64,000 nt of DNA from CAVZVW01 sp963778845 (GTDB lineage: Bacteria > Actinomycetota > Actinomycetes > Actinomycetales > Kineosporiaceae): positions 620,001 through 684,000 of the forward strand of contig CAVZVW010000009.1 in assembly GCA_963778845.1 (NCBI GenBank), read 5' to 3'. Shown here in pieces: positions 26,234 to 35,696 of the stretch. Within the stretch, counting starts at the first letter, position 1, and the number at the start of each line of letters is the position of its first letter. The translations under genes and the position numbers were made by a program. The notes under the pieces were generated by a model. It had not been told where the DNA came from and did no database searches. It was given only the letters and a program-made list of their open reading frames with translations.

Positions 26234-27531
26234 CGCGCGGCGCCCCGCCGTGCCGACAGCCGGCGCGCGACTCGACCCTGCCCTCGGGTGTGCGACGCGA
26301 CCGCCATCGGGATCACTGCCAGGGATCGGCGCACGAGGCCCGGCCGAGCCGCCAGCGCCCGGCGCGCGGACGGTTCGTGCCGGGCGAAGCCGACCACCAT
26401 GCCGAGGGCGACCATCGTGCTCACGAGCGCGGACCCCCCGCTGGACACCAGAGGCAGCGGCAGCCCGACCACCGGCAGCAGCCCTACCACGGCGCCGATG
26501 TTCACCAACGCCTGCCCGAGCACCCAGGCCAGCACACCACCTGTGGCGATCTTCACGAATATGTCCTCGGTGTGGGCGACCACCCGGTACAAGCCGATGC
26601 CCAGCAGCGCGAAGAGCATGATGACGGCGAGCGTGCCGGCCAGGCCCAGCTCCTCACCGATGATCGCGAAGATGAAGTCGTTGTGCGCCTCCGGGAGCAG
26701 GCCCCACTTCTGCCGGCTCGCACCGAGGCCCACCCCCCACCAGCCGCCCGTGGCCAGCGCCCACTTGCCGTGGGTGGCCTGCCAGCAGGCGTTGAGGTAG
26801 TCCGTGCAGTCCCCGCCGACCCAGGACTGGATGCGCGTCATGCGGCTGTGGCTGCCCTGCACGAGCACGGCCATCGCGGCCGCGGCGAGCGCGCCGGCCA
26901 GGACGAACACGCGCAGCGGCGCGCCCGCCACCCAGATCAGGGCACCGGTCAGGCCCATGAGCACCAGCGCGGTGCCGAGGTCGTGACCGACCAGCACGAG
27001 CCCGAGCATCCCCACGGCCACGGGCACGACCACCGGCACCAGCGCGTGAAGACTGCTGCCGAGCAGCGGCCGCTTACGGGCCAGAACCGCGGCCCCCCAG
27101 ACGATGAGGGCGAGCTTCGCCGCCTCCGAGGGCTGCACCGTGACCGGGCCCACCTGCACCCAGTTCTGGTTGCCGTTGACCGCATGACCCATGACCGTGA
27201 CCAGGGCGAGGCCGGCGAAGGCCACCGCCAGCCCGGGCCACGCCAGGGCCTTCCACGCCCGGACGGGCAGGCGGACGGCCAACGCCATGAGCGGGGCGCC
27301 GATGGCAGCGAAGCGTGCCTGCTTCACGAAGACCGCGTACGAGGAGCCGGTGGTCGCCAACGACTCCACGCTGGAGCTCGACAGCACCATCAGCAGACCC
27401 AGGAGCACCAGCGTCACGCTGGCGCCGAGCACGAGGTAGTACGAGGCGAGTGGCGAGTCAAGGCGGGCCATGAAGCCCTGCTGGGCCCGCTGCGACGACG
27501 GGGCCGTCGCGGCGGGCACTCCGACCGCCAC
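26230..27531 (-). CDS. ftsW: Lipid II polymerase FtsW (SEDS family)
   Basis: 433 residues with about ten hydrophobic segments. SEDS landmarks: NWVQVGPVTVQPSEAAKLALIVW, VLVGHDLGTALVL (with the conserved Asp of the large loop region), GGWWGVGLGASRQKWGLLPEAHNDFIFAIIGEELG and GLPLPLVSSGGSAL. FtsW polymerises lipid II together with FtsI. The GTG at 27531 is 2 nt past the murD stop with GGGGAGGG upstream; the open frame reading back through murD is not used. An Arg/Ala-rich tail of about 50 residues is cytoplasmic. Confidence 0.96.
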   Translation of the reverse strand: MAVGVPAATAPSSQRAQQGFMARLDSPLASYYLVLGASVTLVLLGLLMVLSSSSVESLATTGSSYAVFVKQARFAAIGAPLMALAVRLPVRAWKALAWPGLAVAFAGLALVTVMGHAVNGNQNWVQVGPVTVQPSEAAKLALIVWGAAVLARKRPLLGSSLHALVPVVVPVAVGMLGLVLVGHDLGTALVLMGLTGALIWVAGAPLRVFVLAGALAAAAMAVLVQGSHSRMTRIQSWVGGDCTDYLNACWQATHGKWALATGGWWGVGLGASRQKWGLLPEAHNDFIFAIIGEELGLAGTLAVIMLFALLGIGLYRVVAHTEDIFVKIATGGVLAWVLGQALVNIGAVVGLLPVVGLPLPLVSSGGSALVSTMVALGMVVGFARHEPSARRALAARPGLVRRSLAVIPMAVASHTRGQGRVARRLSARRGAAR

Positions 27532-27533
27532 GC

Positions 27534-29027
27534 TCAGCCCTCCCCGGACCCGGCCAGGAAGCGGTCGACTGCGGCGGCGAACGCATCGCCTCTCTGGCCG
27601 TAGGAGGCGAACTGGTCGAACGACGCGCAGGCCGGGGCGAGAAGGACGGTGTCGGACGGCTGGGCGAGCTCCGCCGCCGTGCGCACGACCGCATCCATCA
27701 CAGGCACGGGTCCAGTCTCGGCGACGTCCACCCTGACCACGGGGACCTCGGGCGCGTGTCGCGCCAGCGCCTGACCGATCACCTCGCGGTCGCGGCCGAT
27801 GAGCACCACGGCGCGCAGCCGTGAGGCGTGGCGCGCGACCAGGTCGTCGAACGTCGCGCCCTTGGCCAGGCCCCCGGCGATCCACACCACGGACCCGAAG
27901 GCCCGCAGCGCGGCGTCGGCGGCGTGGGTGTTCGTCGCCTTCGAGTCGTCGACCCAGAGCACGCCGGCGTGCTCGGCCACACGCGCGATGCGGTGCGGGT
28001 CGGGGGTGAACCCGCGCAGCCCGTCGCGGACGGCGACCGGGGCCACGCCGTACACGCGCGCGAGCGCTGCCGCAGCCAGCGCGTTGGCCACGTGGTGCGG
28101 GGCCAGCGTGCCCCCCGCCGCCGCGCGGACGTCGTCCATGCTCGCGAGCTCGGCAGCCGAGGTGGCGCGCTCGACGACGAACGCGCGGTCGCAGAGCACG
28201 TCGTCCACCACTCCGAGCATCGACACGGCCGGCACGCCGAGGGTGAACCCGACGGCGCGGCAGCCCTCCGCCACGTCGGCCTCGCGCACGAGCCGTTCGG
28301 TCACCGGATCCGCGACGTTGTAGACGCAGGCCACCTCCGTGCCGGTGTACACCCGTCCCTTCGCCTGCGTGTACGCCGCCATCGACCCGTGCCAGTCCAC
28401 GTGGTCGGGGGCGACGTTGAGGCAGGCGCTCGCCCGGGGTCGCAGGGAGGAGGCCCAGTGCAGCTGGAAGCTGCTGAGCTCCACCGCGATCACGTCGTAC
28501 GGCTGGGGGTGCAGCACGGCCTCGAGGATGGGTGTGCCCACGTTGCCGGCTGCGACAGCGCGGTGCCCCGCAGCCGCGAGCATCGCAGCGAGCATCTTCA
28601 CCGTGGTCGTCTTGCCGTTCGTCCCCGTGAGCGTCAGCCACGGCGCCGCACCTGGTGGCCGCATCCGCCAGGCGAGCTCGACCTCGCCCCACACCGGGAT
28701 CCCCGCGGCGGCCGCCCCTGCGAGGAGGGGCTGGTCGGGTCGCCAGCCAGGCGAGGTGACCACGAGGTCCGGTACGCGGCCGCGCACCGGGGGCAGCCGA
28801 TTCGCCGCGCCCTCGCCCAGCAGGAGGTGGGCCCCGAGCGTCCCCAGGATCTGGCCACGCTCGGCGAGCGAGGCACCCTGGCCGTCGTCGACCGCCACGA
28901 CGTGCGCGCCGCGTTCGAGCAGCGCGTCGACGGCGGCGAAGCCCGAGACACCGATCCCCGCGACGACGACATGCAGCCCGGACCAGTCCGGCGTAGGCGT
29001 GCCGGTGGGCTGGTCGAGCGTGCTCAC
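27534..29027 (-). CDS. murD: UDP-N-acetylmuramoyl-L-alanine-D-glutamate ligase MurD
   Basis: 497 residues, adds D-Glu. Starts at a GTG overlapping the mraY stop (GTGA). N-terminal VVVAGIGVSGFAAVDAL, P-loop LTGTNGKTTTVKML, NVAPDHVDWHG, and the C-terminal motif VDDSKATNTHAADAAL, LLAPACASFDQF are all intact. The C-terminus is followed 2 nt later by ftsW. Confidence 0.97.
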   Translation of the reverse strand: MSTLDQPTGTPTPDWSGLHVVVAGIGVSGFAAVDALLERGAHVVAVDDGQGASLAERGQILGTLGAHLLLGEGAANRLPPVRGRVPDLVVTSPGWRPDQPLLAGAAAAGIPVWGEVELAWRMRPPGAAPWLTLTGTNGKTTTVKMLAAMLAAAGHRAVAAGNVGTPILEAVLHPQPYDVIAVELSSFQLHWASSLRPRASACLNVAPDHVDWHGSMAAYTQAKGRVYTGTEVACVYNVADPVTERLVREADVAEGCRAVGFTLGVPAVSMLGVVDDVLCDRAFVVERATSAAELASMDDVRAAAGGTLAPHHVANALAAAALARVYGVAPVAVRDGLRGFTPDPHRIARVAEHAGVLWVDDSKATNTHAADAALRAFGSVVWIAGGLAKGATFDDLVARHASRLRAVVLIGRDREVIGQALARHAPEVPVVRVDVAETGPVPVMDAVVRTAAELAQPSDTVLLAPACASFDQFASYGQRGDAFAAAVDRFLAGSGEG

Positions 29028-30103
29028 GTCCCCACGACCCACTCGGCGTAGAAGGCGCCGAGCCCGAGGGACACGAAGAGCCCGGCGATGATCCAGAACC
29101 GGATGACGATGGTCACCTCGCCCCATCCGGCCAGCTCGAAGTGGTGCTGCAACGGCGCCATGCGGAACACCCGGCGTCCGGTCAGCTTGAACGAGCCGAC
29201 CTGCACGATGACCGACAGGGTGATGATCGCGAACAGGCCGCCGATGACGAGCAGGAGCAGCTCGGTCCGGGTGGTGATGGCCAGGCCCGCCAACGCGCCA
29301 CCCAGTGCCAACGACCCGGTGTCCCCCATGAAGATCTTGGCCGGGGAGGCGTTCCACCAGAGGAAGCCGAAGCAGGCGCCCATGACACAGGCAGCCACGA
29401 CGGCGAGGTCGCGGGGGTCGCGGACCTCGTAGCACTGCGCCCCGGGGCGCAGCTGGCAGGAGTTGTTCGACTGCCACGTGCCGATCAGCACGTACGCGCC
29501 GAACACCATGACGCTGGCCCCCGTCGCCAGGCCGTCGAGACCGTCGGTCAGGTTCACCCCGTTGCTCGTCGCGGCGATCATCAGGTAGGCCCAGACGACG
29601 AACAGCAGCACGCCCACCAGCGGGCCGGCGAACGCGAGGTCGACGTCGGTCTCGCGGATGAACGAGATGCGCGTCGACGCCGGGGTTTGGAAGGCCCGGT
29701 TGGGGAACTCCAGGGCCAGCGCCGCGAACGCGATCGCGACCACCGACTGACAGGCCAGCTTGGCACCGGCCCCCAGACCCAGCGACCGCTGCTTGGCCAC
29801 CTTGAGGTAGTCGTCCAGCCAGCCGACCAGGCCGAGGCCGCTCATGAGGAAGAGGACGAGTACGCCGGACGTCGTCGGGGTACGCAGCGTCACGAGGTGG
29901 GCCACCGCGTAGGCGGCCAGCGAGCCGCCGATGATGACCGCCCCGCCCATGGTCGGGGTCCCGCGCTTGGTGTGGTGGGAGGTCGGGCCGTCGTCGCGGA
30001 TGATCTGGCCGTAGCCGCGCGCCATGAGGAACCGGATGTACAGCGGCGTCCCGAACAGCCCGACCACGAGGGAGACCGCAGCCGCGATCAGTACGGTCCT
30101 CAC
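29024..30103 (-). CDS. mraY: Phospho-MurNAc-pentapeptide translocase MraY
   Basis: 359 residues with about ten membrane segments. Transfers phospho-MurNAc-pentapeptide to undecaprenyl phosphate, giving lipid I. Conserved catalytic stretches: HTKRGTPTMGG near residue 45, DDYLKVAKQRSLGL, NGVNLTDGLDGLATG, and the C-terminal PLQHHFELAGWGE. Its 5' end overlaps the murF stop and its 3' end overlaps murD, each by 4 bp. Confidence 0.98.
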   Translation of the reverse strand: MRTVLIAAAVSLVVGLFGTPLYIRFLMARGYGQIIRDDGPTSHHTKRGTPTMGGAVIIGGSLAAYAVAHLVTLRTPTTSGVLVLFLMSGLGLVGWLDDYLKVAKQRSLGLGAGAKLACQSVVAIAFAALALEFPNRAFQTPASTRISFIRETDVDLAFAGPLVGVLLFVVWAYLMIAATSNGVNLTDGLDGLATGASVMVFGAYVLIGTWQSNNSCQLRPGAQCYEVRDPRDLAVVAACVMGACFGFLWWNASPAKIFMGDTGSLALGGALAGLAITTRTELLLLVIGGLFAIITLSVIVQVGSFKLTGRRVFRMAPLQHHFELAGWGEVTIVIRFWIIAGLFVSLGLGAFYAEWVVGT

Positions 30104-31597
30104 GGGGTCACCTCCCGGTGCAGGACCGGGGAGGGAACCGGGGGGGGAAGGGTCCCGACGGCGGCGGGCAGCGCGTCAACGAGCAGCTGCGCCGCGAGGC
30201 GCTCCAGCCCGATCGAGCGGCTCGCCTTCACCAGCACGACGTCGCCGGACCGGATCTCCTCCCGCAGCAGTGCCAGCGCCGCCGCGACGTCCGGCACCCA
30301 CACCCCGGCTGCACCCGCGCCGGCCGCGAGCGCTCTCGTGCCCTCACCGACCGCCACCACCCGGGCGATACCGAGGGCAGCCGCCAGGCGCCCCACCTCG
30401 GCGTGCTCGGCGTGTGCCGCGTCCCCCAGCTCGAGCATCTCGCCGAGCACCGCCCAACCCCTCCGGGCCGGGGCCTCCACCGCGTCGGGCCGACGCTCGT
30501 CAGGCTCGAGCCGCCGCCCGTCGGACGCGGGCCCGCACATCGCGTGCAGGGCGCTCAGCGCGGCGGCCACCGAGTCGGGGTTGGCGTTGTAGGCGTCGTT
30601 GACGATCCTCACCCCGTCCGGCCGGTCGGTGACCTCCATGCGCCAGCGGCTGGGCTGCGCGGCAGCCCCGAGCGCCGGCGGCCACCTGCTCGGGGGACAT
30701 GCCCGCCTCCAACGCCACGGCCGCGGCGGCCAGGGCGTTGGCGACGTGGTGCTCACCGTGCACGGCGAGCTGGACGTGCGCGTGCCCGACCGGGGTGCGC
30801 AACGTGAAGGAGGCGCGGGCGGCGGCGTCCAGCACCACGTCCTCGGCCCGCACGTCAGCGCCCGCACCCCGTCCGGTGCGCACGATGCGCGCCTGCGTGC
30901 GTGCCGCCATCGCCACGACCATCGGGTCGTCTGCGTTGAGCACCGCCACGGCGTCGTGCGGCAGTGCCTCCACCAGCTCGCCCTTCGTCCGAGCCGTCAC
31001 CTCGCGGCTGCCGAAGACCCCGGCGTGGGCAGCGCCGACGTTGAGGACGACGCCGATCGTCGGCGGCGTCACCGCGCACAGATAGGCGATGTTCCCGGGG
31101 GCGCGTGCCCCCATCTCGACGACGAGCCAGCGCGTGCGCTCGTCGACGCCCAGCGCCGTCAGCGGCACCCCGAGCTCGTTGTTGAAGGAGCCTCGTGGGG
31201 CGACCGTCGGCCCGGTCCCCCGCAGCAGCGCGGCGAGCAGGTCCTTGGTGCTCGTCTTGCCCGTCGAGCCCGTGAGGCCGACGACCCGAAGCGCGGGCAG
31301 CCTGTCGACGACCGCGCGCGCGAGCCGGCCCAGGGCGGCCAGCGGATCGCCCACCACGATCGCCGGCCCGCCGACGTCGCGTCCGGCCAGCGTCGCGACC
31401 GCTCCCGCGGCGACGGCTGCGGCGGCGTAGTCGTGCCCGTCCACCCGATCCCCGGGCAGGGCGACGAACAGCGCCCCGGGCGCCGCGGCACGGGAGTCGG
31501 CGACGACAGGCCCCGTGACGTGCACCAGAGGGTCAGCATCCCCGGAGAGTCGACCGCCGACTGCGGCGGCGACGTCCGCGAGGGACAAGGGGATCAC
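30100..31597 (-). CDS. murF: UDP-MurNAc-tripeptide D-alanyl-D-alanine ligase MurF (one-base frameshift as read)
   Basis: Adds D-Ala-D-Ala to the tripeptide precursor. The N-terminal part (GTG 31597, overlapping the murE stop) has LTGSTGKTSTKDL and MGARAPGNIAYL, and runs to MSPEQVAAG. The C-terminal part continues in another frame with ALGAAAQPSRWRMEV, then NDAYNANPDSV and LGEMLELGD. The switch needs one surplus base around 30670-30685 in a GC-rich stretch (GGCCGCCGGCGC). murF is essential and both halves are otherwise perfect, so I read this as a sequence error, not a dead gene. Confidence 0.93.
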
Positions 31598-33261
31598 TGT
31601 GGCCTCTCCTCCGGCATGGGTTCCAGCGTGATACCCCCCTGCTCCGTCGCCTGCGCGACGCGCCGAGCCTCCTCCTGCGGCGCTGTGGCCATCTGCCGCT
31701 GCCTGCCAGCCGCGACCAACGCATCATGCATCACCGCCCGGTCGTCGAAGGCGGTCACGGTGGCTCCCACCTCCTGGCCGTGCTCGTGCCCCTTGCCCGC
31801 GAGCAGGACCGTCCCGTTCCCCCAGGCCCGGTCCACGGCGACGGCGACGGCGTGGCGCCGGTCGGCCACCTCCAGCACCTCCGCGACCACGATGCCGTCG
31901 TCGGAGTCGGGCGGACCCTGACGGGCACCGTCCAGCAGGGCCGCCCGGATCGAGGACGGGTCCTCCCAGCGGGGGTTGTCGTCGGTGACGATGACGACGT
32001 CGGCACCGAGTGCCGCGGCCCGCCCCATGAGCGGTCGCTTGTCGCGGTCGCGGTCGCCGCCGGCACCGAGCACGACCACCAGCGGCCGGCCACCGTCGGC
32101 GAGCGCGGCCAGGGCAGCCGCCACCGCGTGCGGGGTGTGCGCGTAGTCGACGACGGCCAGCGGCTCACCTGCGCTGCCCGTTCCGAGGACCTGCTCCATG
32201 CGCCCCGGCACCCGCACGCCCGTCCCGACGGCGGCAGAGGCGGCATGGGCGTCCTGGCCGGCCTCCGTGAGCATGAGCAGGGCCAGCGCGGTGTTCGCCA
32301 CGTTGAACTCGCCCGGCAGGGCGCTGCGCGCGCGCAGCCGTCGTCCGTCGCGGTGAGCCAGCGTGAAGGCGACGAGCGCACCTTCGGCCTCGCGGTCGAC
32401 CACCCGCCACTGCGCGCCGCCCCAGCCGGCACCGTCGGGCCGGCTGGCCAACGTGGCCACCGGGATCCCCGCCTCGGCCGCGAGGCGCACGCCCCACGCG
32501 TCGTCCACGCACACGACGCCACGCCGCGCACGCGCCGGTGTGAACAGGCCCGCCTTCGTCGTGAAGTAGTCCTCCATCGTCGGGTGGAAGTCGAGGTGGT
32601 CCTGCGACAGGTTCGTGAACGCCACGACGTCGAAGACCACACCGTCGACACGGTGCAGGGCCATCGCGTGGCTGGAGACCTCCATCGAGCAGGCATGCAC
32701 CCCCTGCTCGACCATGCAGGCGAGCAGGGCGTGCACGTCGGTGGCCTCAGGCGTCGTGCGAACGCTGTCCACGGTGCGGGCCGCCACGCGCGTCTCGATC
32801 GTCCCGACCAGGCCGGTGGTGAGGCCGCACGCCTGCAGCCCCGCGTCGAGCAGGTAGGTCGTCGTGGTCTTCCCGTTGGTGCCCGTGACACCGAGCATGA
32901 GAAGGGCCTCGGCCGGCCGGCCGTAGACATCGGCCGCGACCTCGCCCAGCACCGCACGAGGATCCGCGGACACGAGGACAGGCAGGCCCGCCGCAGCGGC
33001 CGCCGGGGCGCCCTGGGCGTCGGTGAGGACGGCAACGGCCCCCGACGCTGCAGCCTCGCTGCAGAAGCTCGCCCCGTGCACGTGTGCACCGCGAAGGGCA
33101 GCGTAGAGGTCACCGGGCAGCACGCTTCGTGAGTCCAGCGTGACGCCCGTGACCGAGGCGGCTCCCGCGTCGGTCGGCACCGTCGCCTGTGCTCGGGCGG
33201 CGAGGTCCCGCAGCCGGCGGGGGGTGACGTGCGCGGGTCGCAGACCTCCCGGCGTCGGCAC
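31594..33261 (-). CDS. murE: UDP-MurNAc-tripeptide synthetase MurE, diaminopimelate type
   Basis: 555 residues, adds the third residue to the peptide stem. P-loop GVTGTNGKTTTT (124-135), SMEVSSHAMAL, FTNLSQDHLDFH, VDYAHTPHAV. The specificity motif is DNPR (428-431), which binds meso-diaminopimelate; lysine-adding enzymes lack that Arg. This predicts a DAP-containing wall. The C-terminus has a polar tail of about 40 residues. Lies 16 bp after ftsI and overlaps murF by 4 bp. Confidence 0.97.
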   Translation of the reverse strand: MPTPGGLRPAHVTPRRLRDLAARAQATVPTDAGAASVTGVTLDSRSVLPGDLYAALRGAHVHGASFCSEAAASGAVAVLTDAQGAPAAAAAGLPVLVSADPRAVLGEVAADVYGRPAEALLMLGVTGTNGKTTTTYLLDAGLQACGLTTGLVGTIETRVAARTVDSVRTTPEATDVHALLACMVEQGVHACSMEVSSHAMALHRVDGVVFDVVAFTNLSQDHLDFHPTMEDYFTTKAGLFTPARARRGVVCVDDAWGVRLAAEAGIPVATLASRPDGAGWGGAQWRVVDREAEGALVAFTLAHRDGRRLRARSALPGEFNVANTALALLMLTEAGQDAHAASAAVGTGVRVPGRMEQVLGTGSAGEPLAVVDYAHTPHAVAAALAALADGGRPLVVVLGAGGDRDRDKRPLMGRAAALGADVVIVTDDNPRWEDPSSIRAALLDGARQGPPDSDDGIVVAEVLEVADRRHAVAVAVDRAWGNGTVLLAGKGHEHGQEVGATVTAFDDRAVMHDALVAAGRQRQMATAPQEEARRVAQATEQGGITLEPMPEERPQ

Positions 33262-33277
33262 GGGGGGAGGCTACCGG

Positions 33278-35251
33278 TCACTTGTACGTCAGCGGCAGCG
33301 TGGGTGCCTTGGTGCCTGTCGGCGGGATCCGCTGGTGAGCCAGCGCGTAGCTCATGAGGTCGCGGAAGACGGGCGCGGCAACGGTGCCGCCGTAGTGCCC
33401 GTTGGTCGGGCGCTGGAGGACGATGGAGACGACCAGGCGTGGAGCGTCGGCCGGCGCCATGCCGATGAAGCTGGCCGTGAAGCCGCGGTAGCACCCGCAC
33501 GAGGAGTCCGGCGCCTGAGCGGTGCCCGTCTTGCCCGCCACCCGGTACCCGGGGATCTCGGCGAGGCGGGCTGTGCCCTCGTCGCTCACGACGCTCTCCA
33601 TCATCAGCCGGAGGGTGCGCGCCGTCTTGGCGCTGATGGCGCGAACCCCTGGCGGTGCCTCAGCCGGGTGGAACACCCCGTCCGGACCCGTCGTGCCGGC
33701 AACCAGCCGCGGCGGCATCCGCACGCCGTCGTTGGCGATCGTGGCGAACACCTCGGTGGACTGCAGCGCCGTCAGCGCGAGCCCCTGGCCGAACAGCACG
33801 GTGTAGCGCTGCGAACGGTTCCAGTCCGCGGCTGCTGCCAGGATGCCACCGGACTCCGGCAGCCCGACGCCGGTCCTCGACCCTAGCCCGAACCGAGTCA
33901 TGAAGTCGTACATCGTCGCCGGGTCGACGCGCTCCCCCGCCATGATCGTGCCGATGTTGCTCGACTTGGCGAGGACGCCCGCGAACGTCAGCCGCTCCGG
34001 GCCGTGGGAGTGCGAGTCGTGGAACGTCTTGCCGCCCCGACGCAGCGTGCCGGGGACGACGAAGCGCGTCGCCGGGGTGACCTTGCCCGTCTCCAGGGCG
34101 GCCGCGGCCGTCACGACCTTGCTGGTCGACCCCGGCTCGAACACGTCGAGCAGCGCGCGGTCGCCGCGGTCCTCCTGGGGAGCCGCAGCCGGGTCGTTCG
34201 CGTCGAACGTGGGCGAGGTCGCCAGCGCGAGCACGTCGCCGGTACGAGGGTCGACGACGATGGCCGAACCCCACTGCGCGCCGGTGGCGGCGACCTGGGC
34301 TGCGAGCAGGTCCTGGGCCTTCCACTGCAGGTCGCGGTCGATGTTGAGCCGCACCGAGGTGCCGGGAACGGGCTCGTTCTCCACCATCAAGCCCGTCGGG
34401 ATCATCCGGCCGTCGAGACCCTGCTCGTAGGTGATCGAGCCGGGCCGGCCGGCGAGCACGCTCTTCTGCGCCAGCTCGATGCCCGCCCGCGGCACGCCGT
34501 CCTTGCCGACGAAGCCGACGACGACCGCGCCGACGCCGCGACCGGGGTACACCCGGGTGCTCGCCTGGTCGGCGCCGATCCCGGGGATGCGCAGGAGTGC
34601 CACCCGCCGCCACACGTCGGGGGTGACTGCGCGCGCGACGTAGGCGAACCGCCGCGTCCCCGTGAGGGTGGCCGTCAAGGTCGCGACGTCGATGTTCAGC
34701 ACCGGGGCCAGCGCCGCCGCCGCGCCGGCGACACCCAGCACCTCCTTGCGGCCGTCGACGACGCGGGTGAACGTGGGCACCTGCTTCTGGTCCACCGTGA
34801 TGTTGCGTCGCTCGACGGTGGTCGCCAGCACCGAACCGTCGATGTCGGTGATGTCACCGCGGTGAGCCGGCAGCACCAGGCTCGCGGTGTTCTGCCGGAG
34901 GGCGGCCTCCGCGAGGCTCGAGGCCTCCAGACCCTGCACCTGGACCAGCTTGGCCGCGAACAGGCTGAGGGTGAAGAGAACGACGAGCAACCCCGCCCGC
35001 AGTCGGCGGTCGGGATCACCGGCGGGACGGCGCCGCCTGGGCCCGCGCGGACGGGCGACCGCCGCACCGCGCCTCGTGGCGGGACGGGAGGTCGTGCGCC
35101 CGGGCGCCGGCGGCCCCTGGGATCGGGCTCGTGCTTGACCCTGGGCTCGTGCGTGACCCTGGCCCCGCGTCTCGTGGGGCAGCGTCGCCGTCGTCGAGCC
35201 CCCGCTCCGCTCCTCGCTCACGCTGTCACCACCACTACGTTGCGCAGTCAC
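33278..35251 (-). CDS. ftsI: Septal transpeptidase FtsI (class B PBP)
   Basis: 657 residues. An Arg/Gly/Pro-rich cytoplasmic tail of about 80 residues is followed by a membrane anchor (86-103), the PBP dimerisation domain (RGDITDIDGSVLA) and the transpeptidase domain. All three penicillin-binding motifs are seen: STSK (375-378), SSN (430-432) and KTGT. It crosslinks septal peptidoglycan with FtsW. Start is GTG 35251, 4 nt after the ftsL stop; GTG 35221 is an alternative. Confidence 0.96.
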   Translation of the reverse strand: MTAQRSGGDSVSEERSGGSTTATLPHETRGQGHARAQGQARARSQGPPAPGRTTSRPATRRGAAVARPRGPRRRRPAGDPDRRLRAGLLVVLFTLSLFAAKLVQVQGLEASSLAEAALRQNTASLVLPAHRGDITDIDGSVLATTVERRNITVDQKQVPTFTRVVDGRKEVLGVAGAAAALAPVLNIDVATLTATLTGTRRFAYVARAVTPDVWRRVALLRIPGIGADQASTRVYPGRGVGAVVVGFVGKDGVPRAGIELAQKSVLAGRPGSITYEQGLDGRMIPTGLMVENEPVPGTSVRLNIDRDLQWKAQDLLAAQVAATGAQWGSAIVVDPRTGDVLALATSPTFDANDPAAAPQEDRGDRALLDVFEPGSTSKVVTAAAALETGKVTPATRFVVPGTLRRGGKTFHDSHSHGPERLTFAGVLAKSSNIGTIMAGERVDPATMYDFMTRFGLGSRTGVGLPESGGILAAAADWNRSQRYTVLFGQGLALTALQSTEVFATIANDGVRMPPRLVAGTTGPDGVFHPAEAPPGVRAISAKTARTLRLMMESVVSDEGTARLAEIPGYRVAGKTGTAQAPDSSCGCYRGFTASFIGMAPADAPRLVVSIVLQRPTNGHYGGTVAAPVFRDLMSYALAHQRIPPTGTKAPTLPLTYK

Positions 35252-35255
35252 TCAA

Positions 35256-35696
35256 CTACGGTGTGTGCACAACAGTAGGGACGAGCGACGGCCGGGCAGC
35301 GATCGCCGCGCCGGTGACCGCTCCGTTGGACAGGTGCAGGTACGCGGTCCCCGGTGCGGGGACCATCCCCAGGGAGGCGGCATGGCGAGCCAGCTCCTGA
35401 GGCGCCTGCTCGGCGTCCAGACGCTCGGCGAGGGCCTGCTGCTGCTCGTGGAGCCGGTCTCGCTCGGACTGCAACCGGTACAGCTCGTACGAGCCGTGCG
35501 TGAGGTTGATGTTCAGCAGGAGGATCCCCACGAGGCCGGCCGCGAGCATGACCAGGCAGAGGATGGCCACACCTGCCCGGGACCGCGTGTGCTGGGGCGC
35601 AGACACCACCCGCAGCCGCTGGGGTGTGGGGACCGGCCTGCCGCTGGTCCGGCCGGCAGGTCGTGCGGTGGCTCGCGCCGCGGTGATCTGGCTCAT
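35256..35696 (-). CDS. ftsL: FtsL-like septum protein
   Basis: 146 residues: a polar Arg-rich N-terminus, one membrane segment (AGVAILCLVMLAAGLVGILLLNI) and a short coiled coil (SYELYRLQSERDRLHEQQQALAERL), then a C-terminal tail. This topology and the position between rsmH and ftsI identify FtsL, which with FtsB and FtsQ activates FtsWI. Sequence conservation is low in the family, so the call leans on synteny. ATG overlaps the rsmH stop (ATGA). Confidence 0.88.
   Translation of the reverse strand: MSQITAARATARPAGRTSGRPVPTPQRLRVVSAPQHTRSRAGVAILCLVMLAAGLVGILLLNINLTHGSYELYRLQSERDRLHEQQQALAERLDAEQAPQELARHAASLGMVPAPGTAYLHLSNGAVTGAAIAARPSLVPTVVHTP

Noticed and set aside
26230..28692. FtsW with a 387-residue N-terminal extension
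   Set aside because: The extension is murD read in another frame; the GTG at 27531 has a ribosome-binding site and correct homology.
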